From Zea mays (Eukaryota; Streptophyta; Magnoliopsida; Poales; Poaceae): 64,000 nt of DNA. The DNA lies in NCBI RefSeq assembly GCF_902167145.1, contig NC_050105.1:119863898-119927897 (forward strand). Direction: 5' to 3'. Shown here in pieces: positions 54,634 through 64,000 of the stretch. The position numbers and the translations under genes are program-made. Within the stretch, counting starts at the first letter, position 1. The number at the start of each line of letters is the position of its first letter. The notes beneath the pieces were generated by a model that saw only the letters and a list, made by a program, of their open reading frames with translations, was not told the origin of the DNA and made no database searches.

Positions 54634-56588
54634 CTAATCTAGTTGAACCGGAGCCACTCCCAACTTTGTCCTGAGCTCCACGAACTTGATTCTGCCCAAT
54701 GGCTTGGTCAGTATATCTGCAAGCTGATGATCACTTCCCACATGGTCTACATCTACCATGCCTTGTTCAATGCAATCACAGATGTAATGGTAGCGAGTGT
54801 CAATGTGTTTGTTCCTATCATGGTGCACTGGATTCTTGCTTAGTTCTATTGCTGACATATTATCGATGAGTAGACTAAACTTCTGCACCTCTTCTTTTGT
54901 AATATCGGCTAACAGCATACTTAGCCAGACCCCCTGACACACACCCAATGCTGCTGAAATGTATTCTGCTTCACAAGATGACAGAGCAACCACTCTTTGT
55001 TTTTGAGATGACCAGGTTACTGGATTGATGCCCAAAAAGAATAGGATACCTGAGGTACTTTTCCTGTGAACGAGATCACCCGAACAGTCACTGTCAGTGT
55101 ATCCTAGTAAAGACAGACCCCCTCCTCCTTTTTTGAATTTTACTCCAAAATTGATTGTTCCAGCTATATACCTCACAATCCTTTTCACAGTATTCCAGTG
55201 CTCTTTGTTTGGAGTCTCCATGAACCTGCGAACAAGTCCAACTGAGAAAGACAAATCAGGTCTTGTATTCACCAAATACCTTAGACTGCCAATGATACTT
55301 CTATATCTTGTTTGATCAACTTCAGTTCCTCTTGCACCGGATGTGAGCTTTGTTCGTTGTTCCATGGGAGTGTCTGTAGGATTACATCCTGTCATATTAC
55401 ACTGATCAACGATCTTTGCTGCATAAGAGCTCTGGCAGATTGTAATCTCACTCTCCAATTGTCTGACCTCCATACCTAAATAGTAACTGAGCAAGCCTAA
55501 GTCACTCATGCTGAAAGTATGCTTCATCTGCTGCTTGAAAATTGTGATTTCTGTCACAGAGGGCCCACAGATAATAAGATCATCAACATAAACTCCTACC
55601 ACCAACAAAGAATGACCAATCCCTTTCCTGTACACAACATGTTCCACCTTACATTTCTCAAAACCCAGAAGAGTTAACTCAGAGTCAAGTCTGGCATTCC
55701 AAGCTCTTGGAGCTTGTTTCAAGCCATATAAAGCCTTCTTCAATCTCAGAACTTTTCTAATTCCTTTTGGGTCTTCAAAACCTGGTGGTTGCAATACATA
55801 CACCTCTTCTTGCAGGTTGCCATTTAAGAAAGCTGACTTTACATCCATATGATGTACCTGCCAGTTTCCTTGTGCTGCCAGTGCCAACAGAACTCTGACG
55901 GTCTCTAATCTAGCCACTGGTGCAAAAACTTCATCATAGTCCACACCTTCTTTCTGTGCATACCCTTTGGCAACAAGTCTCGCTTTGTGTTTGACAACAT
56001 TACCTGCAGCATCTTTCTTAAGTTTGAAAACCCACTTCAAACCTATGGCTTTGTGACCTCTAGGCAGATCAGACCAAAACCAAGTGTTGTTGGCTTCTAT
56101 TGATTTGAGTTCTGATTGCATAGCTTCTCTCCACTTTAGACTCTTCAGAGTTGTTTCAACATCCACAGGTTCATCCACTGCTAACATACATACAGCACTG
56201 TACTCATAATCGAGTATTTCTTCAGTATTTTCAAACAGGTCAGTCAATGTCCTATATTTCGCAGGAACCATTCCTGAACTTTCTGAACTAGATGGTTGTG
56301 AATTGTAACTAGTAACTGAAACTGAGCCTAGATTTTGTGCTTGTGATCCTGAAAGTATAGGTTGAGTTCTTGAATTTTGAGGGGTCACAGGTGATTGTGG
56401 TAGTGGTGACACAGGTGATTGTGGTAGTGGTGACACTGAGGGTACTTCACCACCCCCAGAACTCTCACCCTCCTCACCTGTACCAGAAGGATACAACATA
56501 GCCTGACTGGGAACAGTGAACTGAAACTGAAAATTTGAGTTTTCTGGGCCAACTTCAGTCAACTGATCTTTGTTATTACTGTCCCAGT
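54634..56588 (-). pseudogene. pol: Copia pol fragment: RT and RNase H
   Basis: An open frame of about 650 codons holding the low-complexity end of the integrase region (VSPLPQSPVSPLPQSP repeats), the whole RT ([36 protein letters not shown], intact YVDD in VGVYVDDLIICG) and RNase H (GYTDSDCSGD, SSCEAEYISAA, HIDTRYHYI), ending LGVAPVQLD. It is clearly Copia and clearly different from the SIRE-type copies. The frame runs on into the neighbouring Opie LTR for 17 codons, which is an artefact of the junction. Protease and integrase are missing because of the insertion. Confidence 0.92.
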
Positions 56589-57823
56589 TGAGAGCACCTA
56601 GAGGGGGGGGGGGGTGAATAGGTGATCCTGTAAACTTCAAAACTTAAGCCACAAAACTTTGATTAAGTGTTAGCACAGTTAATGCCAAGTGGCTAGAGAG
56701 AAGATCTTGCACAATATGATAATCACAAGGAGTTCAACACAGAGAAGACACAGTGATTTATCCCGTGGTTCGGCCAAGTACAAAACTTGCCTACTCCACG
56801 TTGTGGCGTCCCAATGGACGAGAGTTGCACTCAACTCCTCTCAAGTGATCCAATGATCAACTTGAATACCACAGTGTTATGCTTTTCTTTCAATATCCCG
56901 TTTGTGAGGAATCTCCACAACTTGGAGTCTCTCGCCCTTACACTTGAGATTCACAAAGAAATACGGAGTAAGGGAGGGAAGCAACACACACAAATCCACA
57001 GCAAAACGCGCACACACACGGCCAAGAGTCGAGCTCAAAAGACTATCTCAAGGTTCTCACAAGAACGGAGCTCGAATCACTTAGAATGACAATCGGATGC
57101 GCAAAGACTGAGTGTGGATGATCAGGAATGCTCTAAGGTTGCTTGGTTGTCTCCTCCATGCGCCTAGGGGTCCCTTTTATAGCCCCAAGGCAGCTAGGAG
57201 CCGTTGAGAGCAAATCCAGAAGGCCAATCTTGCCTTCTGTCGTCGGGCGCACCGGACAGTCCGGTGCACACCGGACACTGTCCGGTGCCCGATTTATTTC
57301 CATAAACAGCGCAGCCGACCGTTGCCGACCGTTGCAGATCTGGCGCACCGGACAGTCCGGTGCACACCGGACAGTCCGGTGCCTCCTTCCGACCGTTGGC
57401 CAGACCACGTGTCGCGCGCAGATTCTGCGGCCGACCGTTGGCTCGGCCGACCGTTGACTCACCGGACAGTTCGGTGCACACCGGACAGTCCGGTGAATTT
57501 TAGCCGTACACCGTCAGCAAATTCCCGAGAGCGGCCTCTTCGGCCGAGGCAGCCTGGCGCACCGGACACTGTCCGGTGTGCACCAGACCGAAACAGCCTG
57601 TTGGCTGTACACAGCCAACATTCTCCTTTTCTTCTTCTCTCTGTTTCTAACACTTAGACAAATATATTAGTACACAAAACCAATGTACTGAGGCTTAGAA
57701 ACATACCTTTACTTGTGATTTGCACTTTGTTCATCCATGGGCATAGATTCACATTTAAGCACTTGTGTTGGCACTCAATCACCAAAATACTTAGAAATGG
57801 CCCAAAGGCACATTTCCCTTTCA
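56589..57823 (-). repeat. 3' LTR of the minus-strand Opie-type element
   Basis: It is 1235 bp, TGAAAGGGAAATGTGCC...GTGCTCTCA on the sense strand. It has a 12-base G run near the left end (56603-56614), CACCGGACAGTCCGGTG palindromes at about 57247-57575 and a TATAAAAG box at 57175-57181 on the minus strand. Confidence 0.93.
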
Positions 57824-58617
57824 ATCTCCCCCTTTTTGGTGATTTATGCCAACACAACATAAAGCAACTAGAACAAGTGCAGAATCACTCCAAATAAAAC
57901 TTAAATTCATTTTGATTCGATTTGGCATATATGGATCATCCTTTGCCACCACTTGGTTTGTTTTTGCAAATCAAACTCAAATCTCTATCTCTAAGTCAAA
58001 CACACATGTTGAAGCATAAATAGAGTCATTCCAAAAGAGATTGATCAAAGATTTCAAAAACTGTCCCTATTTCCCATAATTAACACTTCTCCCCACAAGA
58101 AGCCAACTTTGACAAGAGAGACAATAAGAGACAACAAAAAAGTTTAACAAAACAAAAACTCTATTCTACTATTTTCAAAATCTCTCAAGTGGTAGCTGAT
58201 CCATTTATCGCTTTGGCCTTTATTTTCTCCCCCTTTGGCATCAAGCACCAAAACGGGATCAATCGTGGCCCTTTAACCCCATTGCCTCACCAAAATCTTC
58301 AATTAAGATCAAATGGCAATAAGAGTTCATGAGATGGACTTGGAATAAGTTACCCTCGCATCGGAGTGCAGTGGAAGTCTTTCATGGTCCAAGTCCACCT
58401 TTTCCCTTTCAATTCTCCTTCGAGACTAAATCAAGCAAACTCAAGCATATGGTTAGTCTCAAAGGGTCAAGTTGTAACACATCTCCCCCTAAACATGTGC
58501 ATCACTTTGCAACGGACTTGTGAGGTCCAGGGAGTGTTTGTACAACTTGAGCACCACAATAAGCAACAAAATGCAGAATGAACATGATCAAAAGCATAAA
58601 CACATGTATGCTACAAT
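57824..58617 (-). other. 3' non-coding region of the minus-strand Opie-type element
   Basis: No gene. Sense-strand GGGGGAGA tracts occur next to the LTR (57826-57838), near 58224 and near 58482, in the same places as in the plus-strand copy. Confidence 0.75.
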
Positions 58618-61600
58618 TCAATCCAAGTTCCGCGAATCTAAGACATTTAGCTCACTACGCAACTTGCAAAAGGTCTTCTCATCTAGAGGCTTAGTGAAGA
58701 TATCGGCTAGCTGGTTCTCGGTGCTAACATGAAACACTTCGATATCTCCCTTTTGCTGGTGGTCTCTCAAAAAGTGATGCCGGATGTCTATGTGCTTTGT
58801 GCGGCTGTGCTCAACAGGATTTTCCGCCATGCGGATAGCACTCTCATTATCACATAGGAGTGGGACTTTGCTCAGATTGTAGCCAAAGTCCCGGAGGGTT
58901 TGCCTCATCCAAAGTAGTTGCGCGCAACACTGTCCTGCGGCAACGTACTCGGCCTCAGCGGTGGATAGGGCAACGGAAGTTTGTTTCTTAGAGTTCCATG
59001 ACACCAGGGATCTTCCTAAGAATTGGCACGTCCCTGATGTACTCTTCCTATCGACCTTACATCCAGCATAGTCGGAGTCTGAGTATCCAACCAAGTCAAA
59101 GGTAGACCCCTTTGGATACCAGAGCCCGAAGCAAGGCGTAGCAACCAAATATCTAAGAATTCGCTTCACCGCCACTAAGTGACATTCCTTAGGATCGGAT
59201 TGAAATCTAGCACACATGCATACACTAAGCATAATATCCGGTCTACTAGCACATAAGTAAAGTAAAGACCCTATCATTGACCGGTATGCTTTTTGATCAA
59301 CGGACTTACCTCCTTTGTTGAGGTCTGTGTGTCCGTCAGTCCCCATCGGAGTCTTTGCGGGCTTGGCGTCCTTCATCCCAAACCGCTTTAGCAGATCTTG
59401 CGTGTACTTCGTTTGGGAGATGAAGGTGCCGTCCTTGAGTTGCTTCACTTGGAACCCAAGGAAGTAGTTCAACTCGCCCATCATCGACATCTCGAATTTT
59501 TGCGTCATCACCCTGCTAAACTCTTCACAAGACTTTTGGTTAGTAGAACCAAATATTATGTCATCGACATAAATTTGGCACACAAACAAATCACCATCAC
59601 ATGTCTTAGTGAACAGAGTTGGATCGGCTTTCCCAACCTTGAAAGCATTAGCAAGTAAAAAGTCTCTAAGGCATTCATACCATGCTCTTGGGGCTTGCTT
59701 AAGTCCATAGAGCGCCTTAGAGAGCTTACACACGTGGTCGGGGTACCGTTCATCCTCGAAGCCAGGGGGTTGCTCCACGTACACCTCCTCCTTGATTGGC
59801 CCGTTGAGGAAGGCGCTCTTCACATCCATTTGGAACAACCTGAAAGAATGGTGAGCGGCATATGCTAGCAAGATACGAATTGATTCTAGCCTAGCCACAG
59901 GAGCAAAGGTCTCCTCAAAGTCCAAACCTGCGACTTGGGCATAACCTTTTGCCACAAGTCGAGCCTTGTTCCTCGTCACCACCCCGTGCTCGTCCTGTTT
60001 GTTGCGGAACACCCACTTGGTTCCCACAACATTTTGCTTCGGACGAGGCACCAGTGTCCAAACTTCATTGCGCCTGAAGTTGTTGAGCTCCTCCTGCATG
60101 GCCAACACCCAGTCCGTATCTAGCAAGGCCTCCTCTACCCTGAAAGGCTCAATAGAAGAGACAAAGGAGTAATGCTCACAAAAATTAACTAATCGAGAAC
60201 GAGTAGTTACTCCCTTGCTAATGTCACCCAGAATTTGGTCGACGGGATGATCCCTTTGAATCATCGCTCGAACTTGGGTTGGAGGTGCCGGTTGCGCTTC
60301 TTCCTCCATCACATGATCAACTTGTGCTCCCCCTTGATCACATGCCTCCTGTTGATGAACCTGTTCATCGTCTTGAGTTGAGGGATGCACGGTTGTTGAG
60401 GAAGAAGGTTGATCTCGTTCAACTTGTTCCTGTGGCCGAACTTCTCCAATCGCCATGGTTCGTATAGCGGCCGTCGGAACATCTTCTTCATCTACATCAT
60501 CACAATCAACAACTTGCTCTCTTGGAGAGCCATTAGTCTCATCAAATACAACGTCGCTAGAGACTTCAACCAAACCCGATGATTTGTTGAAGACTCTATA
60601 CGCCTTTGTATTTGAGTCATAACCTAACAAAAACCCTTCTACAGCTTTGGGAGCAAACTTAGAATTTCTACCTTTCTTTACTAGAATGTAGCACTTGCTC
60701 CCAAATACACGAAAGTAAGATACATTGGGTTTGTTACCGGTTAGTAGCTCATACGACGTCTTCTTTAGGAGGCGATGAAGGTAGACCCTGTTGATGGCGT
60801 GGCAAGCTGTGTTCACGGCTTCCGTCCAAAAGCACTCGGGGGTCTTGAACTCTCCTAGCATCGTCCTTGCCATATCGATGAGCGTCCTGTTCTTCCTCTC
60901 TACCACACCATTTTGCTGTGGTGTGTAGGGAGCGGAGAACTCGTGCTTGATCCCTTCTTCTTCAAGGAACTCTTCCACTTGAAGGTTCTTGAACTCGGAC
61001 CCGTTGTCGCTCCTTATCTTCTTCACCTTGAGCTCAAACTCATTTTGAGCTCTCCTGAGGAAGCGCTTGAGGGTCCCTTGGGTTTCAGACTTATCCTGCA
61101 AAAAGAACACCCAAGTGAAGCGGGAAAAGTCATCAACAATAACTAGACCATACTTACTCCCTCCTATGCTCAGATAGGCGACGGGTCCGAAGAGGTCCAT
61201 ATGCAGCAGCTCCAGGGGTCTTGAAGTGGTCATCACATTCTTGCTGTGATGTGCTCCTCCCACTTGTTTACCTGCTTGACAAGCTGCACAAGGTCTATCT
61301 TTTTCGAATTGCACGTTAGTCAAAACTATCACGTGTTCTCCCTTTAGAAGCTTGTGAAGGTTCTTCATCCCCACATGTGCTAAGCGGCGATGCCACAGCC
61401 AGCCCATGCTAGTCTTAGCTATTAAGCATGCATCTAGACCGGCCTCTTCTTTTGCAAAATCAACTAAATAAAGTTTGCCGTCTAATACACCCTTAAAAGC
61501 TAGTGAACCATCACTTCTTCTAAAGACAGACACATCTACATTTGTAAAAAGACAATTATATCCCATATTGCATAATTGACTTACAGATAATAAATTATAT

Positions 61601-61827
61601 CCCAAAGACTCAACTAAAAACACATTAGAAATTGAGTGCTCATTAGAAATTGCAATTTTACCTAACCCTTTTACCTTGCCTTGATTCCCATCACCGAATA
61701 TGATTGAATCTTGGGAATCCTTATTCTTGACGTAGGAGGTGAACATCTTCTTCTCCCCCGTCATATGGTTTGTGCATCCGCTGTCGATAATCCAGCTTGA
61801 ACCCCGGATGCATAAACCTGCAAGGCA
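58618..61827 (-). pseudogene. pol: Opie-type pol: protease, integrase, RT, RNase H, with N-terminal frameshift
   Basis: From a Met at 61764 the frame is open for 1048 codons through integrase ([41 protein letters not shown]), RT with intact YVDD ([11 protein letters not shown]) and RNase H ([24 protein letters not shown]) to DSRNLD. The protease segment upstream lost one G in the run at 61802-61805 (four where the plus-strand copy has five), so the start of pol (VYASG) is out of frame with its own active site DSG. All other catalytic residues are in place. Confidence 0.92.
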
Positions 61828-61830
61828 AAT

Positions 61831-62088
61831 TTAGGCTTGGGACTTAGGTACCCAACTCATGTTGGGTCCTACAAGGTTAGTGCAAATATCCTTAGGGACC
61901 CAAATGCAAGTTTTGTCTCCCTTGCATTTTGCCCCTAACTTCCTAGCAACAATTTTCTTATCCTTTCTACAAATAGCAAAGGAAGCATTTAAAGCATAAT
62001 AAATTGTAGAAGGTTCATTCACTACTTTCCTAGGAGCATGAGTAATATTCTTTCTAGGCATAGCATTTTTCCTAGACATATTTCTATT
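61831..62088 (-). pseudogene. gag: Opie-type gag, C-terminal end
   Basis: About 85 codons ending CIWVPKDICTNLVGPNMSWVP and a TAA at 61831-61833, the same gag terminus as in the plus-strand copy. The N-terminal part is cut off by the Tat LTR at 62089. Confidence 0.88.
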
Positions 62089-62577
62089 TGTCGGGGACCA
62101 TAATTAGGGGTACCCTCAAGACGCCTAATTCTCAGCTGGTAACCCCCATCAGCATAAAGCTGCAAAGGCCTGATGGGCACGATTAAGGCAGGGATCAGTC
62201 CACACGAGTGACTCGATCGCGCTTCACCCGAGCCTAGCCTCGGCCGAAGGCAGCCGACCTCGAGAGACTTCCGTCTCGCCCGAGGCCCCCTTTTTATGGC
62301 GGACACATCACCGGCTTGCCCAAGGCCTTGGCTTCGCTCAGAAGCAACCTTGACTAAATCACCACACCGACTGACCAAATTGCAGGGGCATTTAACGCAA
62401 AGGTGGCCTGACACCTCTATCCTGACACGCGCCCCCGGCAGAGCCGAGGTGACCGCCGTCACTCCACCGCTCCACTGGCCAGTCTGACAGAAGGACAGCG
62501 CCGCCTGCGCCACTCCGACTGCAGTGCCACTCGACAGAGTGAGTCTGACAGGCAATTAGGCCTTGCCAAAGGCGCCA

Positions 62578-62900
62578 CGGCGAACTCCGCTCCGCCCGAC
62601 CCCAGGGCTCGGACTCGGGCTAGGACCCGGAAGACGGCGAACTCCGCTCCGCCCGACCCCAGGGCTCGGACTCGGGCTAGGACCCGGAAGACGGCGAACT
62701 CCGCTCCGCCCGACCCCAGGGCTCGGACTCGGGCTAAGACCCGGAAGACGGCGAACTCCGCTCCGCCCGACCCCAGGGCTCGGACTCGGGCTAAGACCCG
62801 GAAGACGGCGAACTCTGCTCCGCCCGACCCCAGGGCTCGGACTCGGGCTAAGACCCGGAAGACGACGAAACTCCGCCTCGCCCGACCCCAGGGCTCGGAC
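62578..62900. repeat. tandem array of 57-bp units in the second Tat LTR
   Basis: GGGCTCGGACTCGGG recurs at 62605, 62662, 62719, 62776 and 62833, then a diverged unit near 62890. Each unit also has CGGCGAACTCCGCTCCGCCC. It corresponds to the array in the left Tat LTR. Confidence 0.9.
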
Positions 62901-63402
62901 TCCGCCCTGGCCTCGGCCGGACGACTTCCGCCTCGCCCGACCCCCTGGCTCGGGCTCGGCCACAGCAACTGAAGGCAAGACTCAACCTCGGCTTCGGAGG
63001 AAACCCCACGTCGCCCTGCCTAGAGCACAGACCGCCACGTCAACAGGAAACGTCATCATCATCCTACCCCGAATCGACTCGGGTCACGGAGAACAAGACC
63101 GGCGTCTCGTCCGGCCAGCTCCGCCAGAGGGGCAATGATGGCGCTCCACGAGCTCTATGACGACGGCGGCCCCCAGCTCTCTTACGGCAGCAGGACAACG
63201 TCAGCAGGGACTCGACCGCTCCAACAGCTGTCCCTCCATCAGGCTCCGTCGCACCTCCGATAGCCACGACATCACGCCAGCAGGATGCCCAGATCTCTCC
63301 GGCTGCCACATCGGCATGTACCTAGGGCACTAGCTCTCCCTCCGCTAGACACGTAGCACTCTGCTACATCCCCATTGTACACCTGGATCCTCTCCTTACA
63401 AC

Positions 63403-63410
63403 TATAAAAG
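63403..63410 (+). promoter_or_regulatory. TATA box of the second Tat LTR
   Basis: TATAAAAG about 1.3 kb into the LTR and about 300 bp before its end, matching the position in the left Tat LTR. Confidence 0.7.
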
Positions 63411-63712
63411 GAAGGACCAGGGCCTTCTCAGAGAAGGTTGGCCGCGCGGGACCGAGGACGGGACAGGCGCTCTCTTGGGGCCGCTCGCTTCCCTCACCCG
63501 CGTGGACGCTTGTAACCCCCTACTGCAAGCGCACCTGACCTGGGCGCGGGACGAACACGAAGGCCGCGGGACTTCCACCTCTCTCACGCTCGGCTCCGGC
63601 CGCCTCGCCTCTCCCCCCTCCGCGCTCGCCCACGCGCTCGACCCATCTGGGCTGGGGCACGCAGCACACTCACTCGTCGGCTTAGGGACCCCCCTGTCTC
63701 GAAACGCCGACA

Positions 63713-63732
63713 GTTGGCGCGCCAGGTAGGGG
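63713..63732 (+). other. primer-binding region of the second Tat element
   Basis: GTTGGCGCGCCAGGTAGGGG directly after the LTR end, identical to the left Tat element. The tRNA was not assigned. Confidence 0.75.
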
Positions 63733-63773
63733 CCTGCTGCGTGCTGACGAATAGCTCCCCGTCAAGCTCCAGA

Positions 63774-64000
63774 TGGGCAGTCTCCAGCAACCTCTCCGGC
63801 CCGGGACGGTGCTTCGTTTCGGGGCTCTCGAGTTCATGTCCTTCGACGGCAGCTACGACATGATACTTCTTCCACCGCCGTGCGACCACGACAATGGCGG
63901 CCGACAACCCGCCCGCCGGCGGCGGAATCGACGACGTCTACCCCGCGTGGTGGAAAAGCAACATTCGGGCTCGCTCCGTTCTCTCCCCCGCCAACGGAGG
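63774..64000 (+). CDS. gag: Tat gag, N-terminal part (runs off window)
   Basis: It begins MGSLQQPLRPGTVLRFGALE and is open to the window edge, almost the same as the left element's gag start. An ATG at 63894 in another frame (MAADNPPAGGGIDDV) is also conserved. Nothing can be said about its integrity further on. Confidence 0.65.

Larger units (their letters stand above)
54188..56588 (-). mobile_element. Copia retrotransposon, 3' half (lineage not assigned)
   Basis: It contains the pol C-terminal half, a short 3' region with the PPT-like AAAAGGGGGAGAA, and a candidate 3' LTR at 54188-54456 (TGTGGGGC...GATCCAACA on the sense strand). The 5' half was cut off by the Opie-type insertion at 56589 and should lie on the far side of that element, outside the window. 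The LTR ends are inferred from the PPT and TG/CA only. Confidence 0.8.
56589..62088 (-). mobile_element. Opie-type Copia retrotransposon, 5' part beyond a Tat insertion
   Basis: The 3' LTR is 56589-57823, then (to the right, upstream in sense) the 3' non-coding region, pol and the end of gag. At 62089 a Tat element interrupts gag. The rest of gag and the 5' LTR should lie past that element, off-window. It sits inside the pol gene of another Copia (left flank CCAGT, 56584-56588). Protein and LTR closely match the full-length element at 32949-41797. Confidence 0.93.
62089..63712 (+). repeat. 5' LTR of the second Tat element
   Basis: It is 1624 bp, TGTCGGGGACC...CGAAACGCCGACA. TATAAAAG is at 63403-63410. 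It is similar along its whole length to 8311-9901, with visible scattered differences, so the two are separate insertions of one family. Confidence 0.93.
62089..64000 (+). mobile_element. second Tat-lineage Ty3/Gypsy element, 5' end only
   Basis: The LTR 62089-63712 has the same ends, tandem array, TATA and primer region as the Tat element at the left side of the window, and the gag N-terminus follows. It runs off the right edge. It is inserted in the gag gene of the Opie-type Copia. Confidence 0.94.

Noticed and set aside
1..64000. tRNA, rRNA or microRNA genes
   Set aside because: None could be supported by eye; tRNA-like matches were only primer-binding sites next to LTRs.

Overview
The window looks like grass nuclear DNA, most likely Zea mays or a close relative. 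The evidence is the nested LTR retrotransposons, the SIRE-lineage Copia LTRs carrying CACCGGACTGTCCGGTG-type palindromes (Opie/Ji style), GC-rich intronless genes, and a plant-type PDI gene with a C-terminal membrane anchor. No bacterial operon, CRISPR array, tRNA or rRNA gene was seen. Species and family names rest on recognition, not on a search.

Layout. (1) 1-9901: a minus-strand Ty3 element of the Tat lineage (RIRE2/Huck-like). Its 5' LTR is at the right; its 3' LTR lies off the left edge. Gag-pol is broken by three stops and one frameshift and the RT active site is mutated. It sits inside (2) a plus-strand SIRE-type Copia element (9902-15910), of which only the integrase-to-3' LTR part is present, with a 1069-bp hAT element at 13002-14070 flanked by a perfect 8-bp duplication. 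(3) 15911-32390: a family of ~235-bp tandem repeats split by a hAT-like element (16359-31768). That element is split by a solo Copia LTR (16369-31052), which is split by a complete minus-strand chromovirus of the Tekay/Del type (16710-30146) with an extra gene upstream of gag. (4) 32949-41797: a full-length plus-strand Opie-type Copia element with a CCATC target duplication. (5) 42 to 53.7 kb: a small gene island with three genes, all on the minus strand: a GRAS transcription factor (42621-44105), translation factor eIF1A (47498-47938), and a five-exon PDI-like gene (48925-51935). Only small MITE-type elements are seen in and around these genes. (6) 53746-62088: a 438-bp TRIM, the 3' half of another Copia element, and an Opie-type element on the minus strand inserted into that Copia. 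(7) 62089-64000: the start of a second Tat element, plus strand, inserted into the gag gene of the Opie-type copy.

The three host genes have no evident shared pathway: one is a transcriptional regulator, one a translation initiation factor, one an ER redox/foldase protein. The rest is transposable elements. The most unusual points are: the intact extra gene (orf0) in a Tekay element whose gag-pol is badly broken although its LTRs are almost identical; the fourfold nest with readable duplications at three junctions; the conserved stop-plus-frame-change at the Opie gag/pol border beside a splice-acceptor-like motif; the hAT element that kept only a TTF-type zinc-finger exon; and the TRIM lying beside a Copia LTR. 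I did not find a convincing wholly new biological system.
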